Of a stretch of DNA of 64,000 bases, positions 1 through 10,170 are shown piece by piece. Location: positions 54,344 through 118,343 of the forward strand of contig JAMPIV010013761.1 in NCBI GenBank assembly GCA_024509875.1. The letters are read 5' to 3'. The stretch's first letter is position 1, and each line of letters starts with the position of its first letter. The translations under genes were made by a program, and so were the position numbers. The stretch is from Oreohelix idahoensis (Eukaryota > Mollusca > Gastropoda > Stylommatophora > Oreohelicidae). The notes under the pieces were generated by a model. The model worked only from the letters and a program-made list of their open reading frames with translations, had not been told where the DNA came from and did no database searches.

Positions 1-1490
1 CTCCCATCCACAGTCTGCATCTTTGGGTTAAGTGACATGCTAATGTCAAGAATCTGTGCAATTTCTAAGCATTGACTGCCTTTTTTTTCCCCCAATCATA
101 TTCAGATTTATATATACAAGTGTTCATTTCGTTGTTTAGTTTTCTATCTTACTAAATATTAAGTAGTTCATTTATACTCATTTTATGTTTCAGTTTCCTG
201 TCTCAAATATAAATATATTTACAGCGAGATTCATTCCATATTGAATTGTTTACTGTATATTGTTATTTAACTGTTAAAATGTTGAGTGTAACCATATATG
301 CATCTTTCTATTGGTCTTTTGAGATGTGCTTTCAGTGGTTTTGAAAACTTTTAGAGCATCTTGTCATAAATTGATTTAGTTTTTTTTTTTTTTTATGTTT
401 TAAAATCTTAAGATAGAAATTTATGACATTATTCCAAATTAACAAATTAGAACACAGTGTGGGAATTAAAAGAATTGATGGGAAGAGTACAGAAACCAAA
501 ACAGAAAATGTATTTACAGTAAGAATCATTCTAAGTTGAATCTTAGACTCATTTCTTAACGGTCAATGGTGCATTAAAAACAAAATTGACTTAAGAATAA
601 CAAATAATTTTAGACATATTAAGATCCACAGCCTCCATTTCATTGTGGTTTTCCGTGTATAAAAATGTGTTACTATGAATCAACATTTGTGATACATTTT
701 AACAGATTCAAGTATATTTTAAGATTGCGAGATCATCATTTACAGGACAAAAATCAAATCATGTCTTCAGTCCAATTTAATATTCGCATGATTTTCTGAA
801 ATGTAGACATGATAACACAAGCTTGATTGTTGTTGTTGTTGTTGTGACAAATAACAGTTAAGAAGACTCGCAGATCTCGATTGTGTTTTCAATGGTCAGA
901 TCTTACAGCTTTAGCTATACATGTAAACATTTTGTCGAATTCAATTCCAAAATTGTGAATTCGAATGTCTCTTAAATTTTATGATCATGTGTAGTGAAAA
1001 GACTCATGAACCCCAATTCCTGTCCAGTTTGTAATTTTTTTAAATAATTTATTTTAACTGCAGGGATAAAATGCTGAAATAGCTCATGTTTAATAGATTG
1101 TTAAAATTGTAAACTACACAGCTCATGTTTAATGGAATGTTTAAATTATAAACTTCTTACTTTTTCATAAAAACAGATTACTGTGATCAATTCTGATTAT
1201 TGGAACTTGGAACAGTTTAGTGCTTTAAAAAATGTAACTTTTAAAAATGTTTTTAACCATGTTAGAATTTTTGAAATTGTTGTTATATATGGTCTTAAGA
1301 ACTTTTAGCTGATCCTGTGCTGAGTGTAGTTTCTAGTTATGTTTTTCAAGCTTGCTTAGATAGGAAAGGCTGTGAAACTGAATGTACACATTATTAAATG
1401 CAACGCCTAGCAACATCATTGACAAAATTTTAAAAAAAGAGAGAGAGAGAGAGTTAGAATCAGATATTTAGGGTAGGAGTTAAGAGTGCA
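1..1490. other. AT-rich DNA with no recognisable gene
   Basis: No ORF here has coding character or a recognisable motif. Small structures seen are a (TTG)n run near 827-845, two imperfect copies of a roughly 40-bp unit at 1080-1157 (each starting AGCTCATGTTTAAT), and a (GA)n run at 1439-1455. It could be intergenic or intronic DNA of a gene outside the window. Confidence 0.6.
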
Positions 1491-1739
1491 TAACAACTGA
1501 TGCTCTCTCTTGACCCTTAGTTGGAAACCTAACTGGAAAGCCCTTTGAAACATGGAGGAGAACCAAAGAGAAGGAACAGAACATATCTCACATGAACTTT
1601 GCTAGCTTGTGCAAGACAGGTTACCAAGTATGAACATTTGTCTGTGCATCAAGCCCTACTAGGAGTTGAGGGAACAGAAAAAGAGCTTAGTAGCTAGGAA
1701 TATAAGTAAAGGATCCAAGTACAGAGTGGAGTTTGTCAA

Positions 1740-2020
1740 AAACGTGTTGGAAATTCTTGGTTGATTGAACCATAAAGATTATCCTTGAAATTTCAACAAG
1801 CTAACGATAGGAACTACTGATGAGTGTGACTGTGGCACTGATAAAATGACTGCTGAACATCTGCTTCAAAGATGCCCAACATATGAGGAACAGACAAAGC
1901 ATATGTGACCGTCACCAGTACCATTCCTAAAAAAGCTCTATGGAGATAGAAATAGCCTCAAACTGACCACTGCTTTCTTTGAACATATTCAAGTTGACGT
2001 CTGAGAGTGTACGAAGAAGA
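1740..2020 (+). pseudogene. LINE 3' end fragment (C-terminal zinc-knuckle region)
   Basis: The plus strand around 1808-2000 reads as a decayed LINE C-terminus: a CDCG motif, then AEHLLQRCP, then a loose leucine/tyrosine-rich tail. The same pattern (CTCG, AEHVLQDCP) closes the RNase H-type LINE at 16162-20228. It is interrupted by stops and ends in an AAGATGAAGAAG-type tail. The upstream limit is uncertain; 1490-1740 may belong to the same insertion. Confidence 0.55.
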
Positions 2021-2164
2021 TGAAGAAGTATCCTTGAAGTGTTGAAGCTGATTGGGGCTGAACATGGTCAGATATATTTGTGGTGCCTCTTGCCTGAATG
2101 GATCCTGGGTCACTGTACTGAGGAGCAAAGAAAGAGACAGCTGTGCCTTAATTAGCATTTTTTT

Positions 2165-2310
2165 TTAAAGGTGACTAAGGAGGGTTTTGCATGGGACTAG
2201 TAACCTCATCATATACAACAAAGTGCAACTACCACTGCAGAAAGTACATTAAGTGCTTTGCAGGCTTCCTGCAAGGAAGCCAAATTATAGTGAAGGTCTT
2301 ATACTCCTTA
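2165..2310 (+). mobile_element. SINE-like family A, plus copy
   Basis: It matches a repeat found many times in this window: a GTGACTAA core, then 'aacctcatcat', then a 'ccactgcag' segment and 'caggcttcctgcaagga'. Other copies lie near 9955, 28910, 31740, 34265, 37795, 40040, 40680 and 50557. This copy is partial. The family definition rests only on comparison within this window. Confidence 0.5.
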
Positions 2311-2504
2311 ACCTTTTTCTATCCTATTATTTGTCCAATAGCACAATTTCAAGAAAAAATATGTTGCTCCTGTGTCCCACTCATCTGGATATAAAACATA
2401 ATATCACAACTACCCTTATGTTCAGACCAGCTGGATGCAAATGAATAGATAATTTTTGTGATCTTGTTTCTGGATACTGTTTAAGGAATGCCTCATAAAA
2501 TACT

Positions 2505-3016
2505 ATTTTCATTACATGCAAAGTGTTTATAGAATTTATGATTTAGGAGTCCAAGCTGGCATATGTATAGTCCCTGTGTTAAGGTTTCAGTATATGAGCA
2601 TGGGCCAGGCTTTAGGAATTGACAAGAATAATATTTTCGTTACGTGCAATGTGTTTATAACATTTATGATTTAGGAGTCCTAGCTGGCATATGTAAAGTC
2701 CCTATGTTAAGATTTCAGCATATGAGCATGGGCCAGGCTTTATGAATTGACAAGAGTAATATTTTCGTTACGTGCAATGTGTTTATAACATTTATGATTT
2801 AGGAGTCCTAGCTGGCATATGTAAAGTCCCTATGTTAAGGTTTCAGCATACGAGCATGGGCCAGGCTTTAGGAATTGACAAGAGTAATATTTTCATTACG
2901 TGCAATGTGTTTATAACATTTATGATTTAGGAGTCCAAGCTGGTGATATATATAGTCCCTGTGTTAAGGTTTCAATATATGAGCATGGGTCAGGCTTTAG
3001 GGATTGGCAGGGTAGG
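2505..3016. repeat. Minisatellite, four tandem 128-bp units
   Basis: The landmark ATTTTC[A/G]TTAC starts at 2505, 2633, 2761 and 2889, an exact period of 128 bp. Units share 'tttatgatttaggagtcc' and 'gagcatggg[c/t]caggcttta' with few substitutions. No conserved reading frame runs through all units. Confidence 0.9.
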
Positions 3017-3069
3017 ATTATATTAAAAAATAAAAATGAAATTGGAATGCTGGGGGCTAGCATGTCAAT

Positions 3070-3640
3070 TGTATTTGATAGGAAAAGCTTACGGTGCAGA
3101 GCAGAAAGGGACAACAAGACAAAGAAAATGGAACCACTAACTTGTATTGTTTTAACAGCCTTATGATGATATTTTCCTGAGCTTTTTTGGGGATTTACTG
3201 GATTGTTAAAAGAAAATGCTGTTTATACATCCTCTGTGCATGATCAAAATTATGTTGTTTATTTGTTTGTTTTTTTAATGTTACTATATCTATGTTCATT
3301 AATAATTTGTGGTATTGCTTGGAGTGCTAAGTGGTTATTTCTGCAAACTGCGTAACACTTTTTTTTTTGCCTTTTTGTGACATTTTTGTTGTTTCTTTTT
3401 TGATGACAGCACCCACTTGAATTGGTTTGTTGTGCCAGCAAAACCTGACCGCTTTTATGTTGCAGTACAGTAATAATGTTTTTTGCATAAATGCTACCTC
3501 ATTGGTTACACTGAAATGTTTTTATGTTGACAAATTATTATACAACCCCTCTGTTTAGCCTTTTTTGAAGTGGCCTACAGTAACAGTATATTTACTGTGA
3601 GAGAGATGCCTTTGTGGCCTCAGCTGATAATGACGAGAAC
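3070..3640. other. Unassigned AT-rich stretch
   Basis: No repeat or gene is recognised here. Several poly-T runs (for example near 3360) are present, and short ORFs in this stretch lack coding character. Confidence 0.5.
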
Positions 3641-3659
3641 AAAAACAACAAAAAGCACA

Positions 3660-4110
3660 AGTTTTTTTAATTAAATTTTACCAGCTCAGCCAAGAATTGA
3701 ACAGGCACATTATCTCTTTCAAGAAAAGATGTCATTTTTCATATAACTAGCAAATCCAGCAAGAACAAACATGTTTTTAAAAAGTTTATGTTAAAAAAAA
3801 AAAATTCTCTTGCTCAGCCAAGACTTGAACAGGCACATTGTCACTTCAAGAAAAGATGTCATTTGTTATATAACTAATGAAGCCAGCAAGAACAAACACA
3901 ATTTTTTTTTTTAAAGTTATGTTTAAAAAAAAAAAAAAATTCACCAGCTCACAAGAATTGAACAGGTAGATTATCTCTTTCAAGAAAAGAATTCATTTGT
4001 CATATAACTACCAAAACCAGAAAGAACCAAAAAAAATTAGTTTACCAGGCAGATTCTTTCAGTAAATGATTTCCTATGTCATATAGCTACCAAAACCAGC
4101 ACAGACATGC
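3660..4110. repeat. Degenerate tandem repeat, about 130-bp unit
   Basis: Three similar units begin near 3683, 3811 and 3945, with a shorter remnant near 4043. Each carries 'agctcagccaaga-ttgaacagg', 'ttcaagaaaaga' and 'catataacta', and they are separated by homopolymer runs of A and T. Unit lengths differ (about 128, 133 and 100 bp) because of the runs. Confidence 0.8.
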
Positions 4111-4146
4111 AGTCTATAGATAATATTCATTCTCTATTTATCCTTC

Positions 4147-4393
4147 AGCTCACTGTGGAGCATAAGCCTTCAAGTAATTCATCATGCCAAGCCTGCCTGT
4201 CCTTTATCCCTTTCATGTCTGTCTCCAGTTCCTTTCTTTGTCTTTTTTTTTTTTTTTGGGTCTCCCTCTATGTCTCTTAACCTGGAGATTCCAGAACAAG
4301 GCCTGCCTTGGAATGCTGTCATTTGGTTTTCTTAATTTATGTCATATCCTTCGCCATTGTCTTTCCCCAGCTCTTATTCCATTCGTCGTCTTA
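4147..4393 (-). pseudogene. LINE 3' end fragment (family B), distal half
   Basis: Read on the minus strand, this shows the 3' end of a LINE ORF shared with copies at 9132-9715, 31220-31690, 32340-32640 and 44483-44790. The plus-strand signatures are 'gctc...ggagcataagccttcaa', 'tttcatgtctgtctccagtt' and 'attccagaacaagg'. The copy is interrupted at about 4393 by the 4394-4852 insert and resumes at about 4865. Confidence 0.65.
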
Positions 4394-4852
4394 ATACTGC
4401 TTTATTCCATCTCCACTTCAGCTTGTTTTGAGAAAAATGTGTTTCAAGTTTTTGGGTTAGTAGTTGCGAAGGTTTGGGCATGTAACTCGTGATGACTCCC
4501 TTTCAAAAACGATCCTCCAGGGAACATTCGAAGGTTAACGGAGAAGAGGAAGGCAAAGAAAATCCTGGGCACGGTTTTTCCACTCTTGTATGCATTGCTG
4601 AGGATAGAGAGCAGTGGAGGACCCTGTCTGCTGATGCTTCCACCACGGCACCCCTACGACCCATGATGGGTTATGGGTTGAGATGATGATGAGTTGCAAA
4701 GAAGGATATAAAACGATATAAATGACATTTTTCATGATGATCCAAAGTGTTCAGATCTTGTGTAAGATGATAGATTCAACTATTTTATATCAAACAATGA
4801 CCTCAGGTCAATTTTGGTCAAAAGTGGAGATAGAATAAAGCAGTATTGATGC
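4394..4852. mobile_element. Insert bounded by inverted repeats, carrying a LINE tail
   Basis: A near-perfect inverted repeat, AATACTGCTTTATTC plus about 10 more bases with one mismatch, lies at 4394-4419 and 4827-4852. It weakly extends outward through CGTCG. The insert splits a minus-strand LINE copy. Between the repeats is a plus-strand LINE 3' fragment (about 4440-4700) with the decayed motif RRFGHVTRDDSLSKTILQG, then an ATGATGATG-type tail. It may be a DNA-element shell that captured a LINE, or a rearrangement by-product. Confidence 0.45.
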
Positions 4853-4864
4853 GACGCATTGTAA

Positions 4865-5070
4865 TTTGTCTGGTTCTTTCCATCATTTTCACACTGTTGA
4901 TTCTGTCATACCATTCTGTTCTGTGCAAGTAACCATTAATGAAAGTCTAGCTTCCTGGTTGTTGTTTTTAATTGTTCTCCATGTTTCTGAGCCATACAGT
5001 AAAACTGCCGTGACATTTGAGTTGAAGATTTTTATTTTTTGCTTTCTTTTGATTTTTCAGAAAACATAAG
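4865..5070 (-). pseudogene. LINE fragment (family B), proximal half
   Basis: This continues the minus-strand LINE of 4147-4393 after the 4394-4852 insert. Plus-strand signatures 'ttctgtcataccatt', 'attaatgaaagtct' and 'gttctccatgttt' match the corresponding part of the copy at 31490-31620. Confidence 0.6.
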
Positions 5071-5084
5071 AAGACCTGAAGTGC

Positions 5085-5520
5085 AGAATTCTTCATGGCA
5101 TAAAAATGATAGTCATCAAGTGTTATTTATACTGATCATTACTTTATGGTATAGAAAGACTTAAGGCCCTTAAGATGTAGATATATAGAAAAATGTGGAG
5201 CATTTCATGGAACGAGGAGAAAACAAATAAAGAAGTCCTAGAAAAACTAGGTATGAAAAGAGAAATAATAAATAAGGCCAAAGTTAGGCATACAAAATAT
5301 TTTGGCCATATAAAAAGACAACATCTTGTTGAAAACAATAATGGAAGACAGAGCTGAAGGCAAACATGCAAACGCTATAAGTGGGAAGATAACATCAAGA
5401 GATGTTCAGGACAGAGTCTATCAGAGTGTACTATCAGGACAAGAGACAGAATATGTTGGAGATCCACTGCCGCCGACCTTCGATATGGAAGTGGCATCTG
5501 ATCTGAGATAAGTTTTTAGT
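5085..5520 (+). pseudogene. LINE C-terminal fragment, RTE-like
   Basis: The plus-strand translation gives, in decayed form, the block common at the end of RTE-like LINE ORFs: a tyrosine/glycine-rich segment, SWNEEKTNKEVLEKLGM, KVRHTKYFGHIKR and WEDNIKRC. Stops and frameshifts are present, so it is non-functional. It lies directly next to family B LINE debris and probably represents a separate insertion. Confidence 0.65.
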
Positions 5521-5529
5521 AATCTAATT

Positions 5530-5937
5530 ATGTATTTTAGATCATTTCTTTTTTAATTTGTCTTTCAGTTGAAACTCTCAAGTCAATAATGCTCATACTT
5601 GGAATCTCATTTTACATTCCTCCTCTATAAATCCAAAATATATTGTTTAGTTTGTATCAGATATTTATTAAATAGTGAATGTATAAGTATTTATTTTTAA
5701 TTTTGGAGCAGAACAAGGCAGTGTTTCTTTAAATGGTCTGTACTCCCACCTTGTATGCTTTGATAATGGGTGGGTTAATAGTTGGAAAAAAAAAATTAAT
5801 GATCTACTTGTGGTGCATCATCACAAAAATGTCATTCTCACAAAGATTGAAAAAAAAATATAAAAAATTTAGATTAGATAGTGTGGTGAAAAATTTCTTA
5901 GTTTGAAGGAAGTATATTTTGAATATTAACTTTTACT
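5530..5937. other. AT-rich DNA without recognised content
   Basis: No motif or repeat family was recognised in this stretch. It contains several poly-A runs but no coding signature on either strand. Confidence 0.5.
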
Positions 5938-6070
5938 ATACGGGAGCTAAAACTGCGTTTTTACGCGCAAGTTTAGCTATCATTACCGTTGCGCGCCACT
6001 TTACGGGGCGAGCCGTAAAATTGGTACTAAACCCGCGTCACTTCACGGGGCTTGCCGGATTGTAAGAGTT
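5938..6070. other. CpG-rich block in AT-rich DNA
   Basis: About 130 bp are rich in CpG dinucleotides (tacgcgcaag, gttgcgcgcca, cccgcgtcac), with two similar motifs, TTTACGGGGCGAGCCG and CTTCACGGGGCTTGCCG. The flanks are strongly AT-rich. There is no ORF. It could be a fragment of a DNA transposon end or a regulatory island; neither is shown. Confidence 0.5.
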
Positions 6071-6201
6071 AAGTCACAAGAAATGGATTTTATAAATAAT
6101 TTTGAAATCTTTGACTAAGTTTACAAACATGTTAATTACATTAAAGATACACTTTTCATGCATGTCATTTGAAAGAAAAGAAGGAGAAAATCTAAATTTT
6201 C

Positions 6202-6709
6202 TTACTTACTTACTTAGTCGTTCCCCTTCTACCATGAGGTGTAGAGGTTTGGAAGAGAGAGCGCCAGACTATCCTATCGGCTGTCTTCCTCCTGGCCTGG
6301 TTCCATTCTAGTCCTCTGTGCTTCAAAGATTGTCTAATGTTGTCCTCCCAGCAGACTCTGGGTCGTCCTGGATCCCTGGCTCTTTGTTTCCCATGCTTGT
6401 CGTGGTAGCTGATCTTCTCCCATTCTGCAGACATGGCCAAACCATCTTAGTTGGGACTGTTCTACTTGGGTCTGCAGGGAGTGGGATTTTAGGCCTTGAT
6501 GTATCGTCTGGTTGCGGACCATGTCTCTTCTTGTTACTTCAACCACCTTCCTCAGATACCTCATTTCTGAGGTTTGGATCTGGCTTTTATGGGTTGTAGT
6601 CATTGCCCATGACTCGCATCCATATGTCAAGACTGGGACATAGGTGGAGCGGTATACAGCCATCTTCGTTTTCTTATCAACCTCTCTATTGCTGAGGAAT
6701 CCTTGATTT
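6202..6709 (-). mobile_element. 5'-truncated LINE tail with about 65-bp target duplication
   Basis: The minus strand encodes a LINE C-terminus: YGCESWAMTTTHKSQ, RYLRKVVEVTRRDM, QLRWFGHVCRMGEDQLP and, frameshifted, ARDPGRPRVCWEDNIRQSL. Its 3' tail on the minus strand is (AAGT)n. It is flanked by an imperfect direct repeat of about 65 bp (6138-6201 and 6710-6775, sharing GAAAGAAAAGAAGGAG), read here as a target-site duplication. A related copy lies at 30557-30965. Confidence 0.8.
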
Positions 6710-6775
6710 ACATTTAAGATACATTTTTCATGCATATGTCATTTGAAAGAAAAGAAGGAGAAAATCTAAATTTTC

Positions 6776-7390
6776 ACGTCATTCAAAATATGTTTTTAAT
6801 TTTCTCAAAAGGCAAGCAAGCTGATTTATAGTTGATTTTGTGGCTACATTTCATTCTTTTTCACAAACAGATCCATTAACACACTTTTTTTTTTCTGCAA
6901 CTCTTTACATGAAATATATTTTTTCAAGATTGCAAGTGAAATTTTAAAAGTTCAGTTTAATATGAATAATTTATAACTTACCCCACATAATTTAAGATCA
7001 TTTTTGACATCTATACGCTGTACTGCTTGATATCAAAGCTAATATGTTTTTGTTTCAAATTCTCAAAATATTGTTTGGTTTTTTACCTACCTGAGTCAAT
7101 ATTTTAAATAAATTTCTCAAAACTAAACACAAGCCTTGATTTATGGTTCCAGGACACATTTGTTCCCATGACTTTGAATGCCATTGGAAAAATTTGCCTT
7201 TTAATTTACTCATGTACTTTTGTCTGGGGCTGCTTTCGTGTAATATTACCGTGTCTTATTGTGATTCGGAACTTGTTTTTTTTTTTAATTAGTATTTAAT
7301 ATGTACAAATTCTCTATGTTTTTCAAAATATTTATATACATTTATGATATATTTAATATTTTACAGTATGGCTTGACATTTTGTACTTTA
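6776..7390. other. AT-rich DNA without recognised content
   Basis: No gene, mobile element or tandem structure was recognised in this stretch. Confidence 0.45.
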
Positions 7391-7498
7391 TACATTGATT
7401 GTGCAATCTCTTTAGTCATTGGATTATACATTGATTGTGCAATCTATCCAGTCATCAAGTTATACACAAACTGTGCAATTTATTCATTCGTGAGATAT
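7391..7498. repeat. Three tandem 36-bp units
   Basis: Units start at 7391, 7427 and 7463 with the shared core TACATTGATTGTGCAAT (the third is diverged). The exact 36-bp spacing keeps a frame and yields a repetitive YIDCAI-type peptide, but nothing else supports coding. Confidence 0.75.
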
Positions 7499-7644
7499 AT
7501 CATTTAGCTTTTAGTAGCGCATTAAAGAAAACTAATTGCTCTTTAATAAATTTATCTTTTAACATATATTTTAGATTTTTTAATTATTAAAAAGTATATC
7601 TCCAAACTGGCCAGAAAACAAGAAGAGTGTCCTTTTACCAGTAT

Positions 7645-8192
7645 ACTGTATTTCCCAACATTTACGATGCACCTGGGTAAAAGATGCACCCATAATTTTA
7701 ACTAGATATTTTTTTGTGGAAAAATATAATATGATAGGAAAGTCTATACATAGGGTTACAACAGGAGGTAATCCGATCATCAGAAGGGTTACCCCAGTTT
7801 GACAAGTGTTTAGGCTCTTTAATCTCCTTTACACTCGAAGGGGAGCTACTAGCTAGCCCACTTGGGTCATCACTCCCAAGTATCAGCCTCCTGTTGTCTT
7901 TTTCAGTCTGCACTGGAAATTGAACCCACTCCACCCTGATAACATTAGCAGAACTTATTTATTGTAGTGAACATTTAATATTGCTTGTATCATTTTTAAA
8001 TAACAGATTTTATTGCATGTATTATGTCAAACTACTTAACCCAAAATAGTTTTAATCATCTGAGAGATTACATACAAGAGATAACAGTATGTTTGTTGAT
8101 GATAGCCATGATAAAAGGGTGATTTTTTTAGATAGATTTCTTGGGAAAGGGAGGGGGGTGGGTGCATCTAATATGGCAGGAAATATGGTTGT
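7645..8192. mobile_element. Possible non-autonomous DNA transposon
   Basis: The left end ('actgtatttccc...gatgcacc') and the reverse complement of the right end near 8160-8192 ('catatttcctgcc...gatgcaccc') resemble each other over about 29 bp with several mismatches. Such ends occur on widespread non-autonomous DNA elements. No clear target duplication was found, so the limits are approximate. A SINE fragment (7735-7945) lies inside. Confidence 0.4.
7735..7945 (-). mobile_element. SINE fragment with a tRNA-like B box
   Basis: On the minus strand, 'gagtgggttcaatttccagtgcagactg' (about 7897-7925) resembles a Pol III B box and the end of a tRNA-derived head. It is followed by a 3' body running to about 7735. 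The A-box half is not recognisable, so the copy is probably truncated. Confidence 0.45.
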
Positions 8193-8214
8193 AGTAAAAC
8201 TAATCAGCCATCAG

Positions 8215-8815
8215 CAGTTGTACCTTAATTAAAGAAGTGTCTTTACTATCAAGTATATTTTTAAAACCATTCAACCATCAATAAATGTTTTTTTTAATTA
8301 TTACAAATATTCTTATATAACTAGTTAGTCGAAAAGTGTCTTCTAACTGTAGGAAGTGTGTGTGTAAAACTAGTTTATCATCATTAATTATCTTTTTAAC
8401 TATAGTTTTAACTATAGCAAGTATATTTATAAATTAGTTTACCGTCATTAAGTATCTGTTAACTATAGCAAATATATTTGTGAAACTATGTTGCCATTAT
8501 TAACTATCTTTTAACTACAGAAAGTATATTTGTAAAGCAAGTTTTTGTATAATTATCTTGTAACTGCAGCGAGTATATTTGTGGAGCTGTTTTGCCATTA
8601 TTAAGTATCTTTTAACTGTAGCAAGTATAATTGTGGAGCTATTTGCCATTATTTAATTATCTTTTAACTATAGCAAGTATATTTGTAAAACTAGTTACTT
8701 TAAGTATACCTTTTAACTATAACAAGTATATTTGTAAAACTAGTTTCTTTAAGTATACCTTTTAACTATAACAAGTATATTCTAAAAACTAGTCAGTTAT
8801 CAAGTGTGTCTTGCA
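8215..8815. repeat. Degenerate minisatellite, about 55-bp unit
   Basis: Roughly ten copies of a unit built from TTTTAACTATAGCAAGTATA, TTGTAAAACTAGTT and ATTAAGTATC. Units diverge in the middle, and the last two are almost identical to each other, suggesting recent local duplication. No coding frame is maintained. Confidence 0.8.
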
Positions 8816-9061
8816 AATCCTGCAATTATTTATGAAAATAACATTTCACTGCAGCTCCATCCCTTAAACATTTTTTTCATTTGAACTGTCTGTAGTAATG
8901 TTTATTAATCAGTTTGTGATAATAGGATTTGCATTGCCTAGGGGATTTTTAAGAATAAAGATAGAAGGGAAAAAAAATCAGTTTGTTGATAGTAAATTTT
9001 TTTTTGTTCTTTTAAGTGAAGATGGTATTCTGGTTTGTATTTATTTTATTGATGTCATCAT

Positions 9062-9131
9062 TCATTCATCTCTCTTTAGCTCCCCAAGGAGCATAGGCCT
9101 TCAACAAATTTATGCCAAGTCTTTCTGTCCT
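9062..9131 (-). pseudogene. LINE 3' terminus (family B), inverted piece
   Basis: The plus strand reads 'agctccccaaggagcatagg' and 'ttcaacaaatttatgccaag', which is the reverse complement of the terminus seen at 9650-9710. It abuts a plus-strand LINE body at 9132, forming a head-to-head arrangement. Confidence 0.6.
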
Positions 9132-9715
9132 GTAAAAGCTACAGACTTTTATAAACGGGTGCTTGCGTAGAAAAGAAGGACTGAAATGGTATAGCAAAGT
9201 CACAGATGTGGAATTGATGACAAGAACCAGACAAGTGCCAGTGGAACAAGATCTGAGAAGAAGATGCTGGCGATGGAGAGGACACACATTGAGGAGACCT
9301 GTTGATAGCATTACAAGGCAGTCCTTGTTCTGGAATCCACAGGGAAAGAGAGGCAGAGGTAGACCAAAAAAACACATGGAAAAGAGAGCTGGATACAGAA
9401 GTGAAAATGATGAGGAAAACATGGAAAGAACTTGAGCCCATAATTTATTATGGTGATGCCTAGATGGCAGGGAGGATAGTGTGATTCGCTTGCATAGCTA
9501 GGCGGGGTTGTCGCACGGAAGGTCCTGGGTAAGCCACTCACGTCTGTTGTTTTTCTGTTTAGTTTTCTACTTCTTTATTTCTTACGAGTGCCTGAAAACA
9601 TACCTTTATGTTTGTCTAATATTTATTTAAAGAACTTGAGCGGATGGCATGGGACAGGAAGACTTGGCATGTGTTTGTTGAAGGCTTATGCTCCTCGGGG
9701 AGCTAAAGGGGATTG
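9132..9715 (+). pseudogene. LINE 3' fragment (family B), split by a SINE
   Basis: The plus strand encodes the end of a LINE ORF: KWYSKVTDVELMTRTRQ, RRRCWRWRGHTLRRP, SLFWNPQGKRGRGRPKK. After an insertion at 9438-9628 it resumes with an ERMAWDRKTWHVFVEG-like block and ends near 9715 with a GATTGATTGATT tail. This WNPQGKRGRGRPK signature is characteristic of RTE-like LINE C-termini. It lacks the upstream endonuclease and RT. Confidence 0.75.
9438..9628. mobile_element. Short SINE-like insertion with 13-bp target duplication
   Basis: AAAGAACTTGAGC occurs exactly at 9425-9437 and at 9629-9641, flanking a 191-bp insert that interrupts the LINE reading frame. Removing the insert restores homology to other LINE copies. 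The insert starts with the palindromic CCATAATTTATTATGG and contains a tRNA-like stretch around 9475-9540 with a weak B-box resemblance. Confidence 0.75.
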
Positions 9716-9724
9716 ATTGATTCC

Positions 9725-9945
9725 TGTCCTGTGCTATCATGTCAAGGTATGTCCATGTTTTCTTCCTCCCCTTCATGTCTGTCTCCAGTTCTCTTCTCCA
9801 TGTGTTCATTGGTCTTCCTCCAATCGTCTTACCCTGGGGATTCCAGAACAAGGACTGTCTTGTAATGCTATCAACAGGTTTCCTCAGTGTGTGTCCTATC
9901 CATCTCCAGCGTCTTCTTCTGCTCAGTGATTGCTTCCCTTAGCTA
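9725..9945 (-). pseudogene. LINE 3' fragment (family B)
   Basis: The minus strand carries the same LINE terminus as 9132-9715 in opposite orientation (plus-strand marks 'tttcatgtctgtctccagtt', 'gattccagaacaagga', 'ctatcaacaggtttcc'). It has stops and is non-functional. Confidence 0.65.
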
Positions 9946-9954
9946 ACGTACCGT

Positions 9955-10170
9955 ATAGTTTCTTGGGGACTATGAGAAGACAAAGAAAGAACAGAAGTAC
10001 TGCACAACATGACTAATATGTGGCTGGCAACTTCATCATGTAAAAGAAAATTGCTACAGAAGCCACTGGTGCAGGTGCCTGCACTTTGGTCAGGTTTCCT
10101 GCAAGGAGGCCAGTTGTATTTGTGGCTGCAGGCTTCATAACAGGCTTAAAAAAAAAAGGAGTTAATGGTG
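9955..10170 (+). mobile_element. SINE-like family A, plus copy
   Basis: Recognised by the ordered blocks 'gagaagacaaagaaagaa', 'tactgcac', 'catgactaatatg', 'cttcatcatgtaaaa', 'ctacagaagccactggtgcag' and 'caggtttcctgcaagg'. The same order recurs in the other family A copies of the window. Confidence 0.6.

Noticed and set aside
8215..8815. Regular short repeats considered as a CRISPR array
   Set aside because: Repeats and intervening sequence are both degenerate and contiguous, in eukaryotic AT-rich DNA without cas genes. It is a minisatellite.
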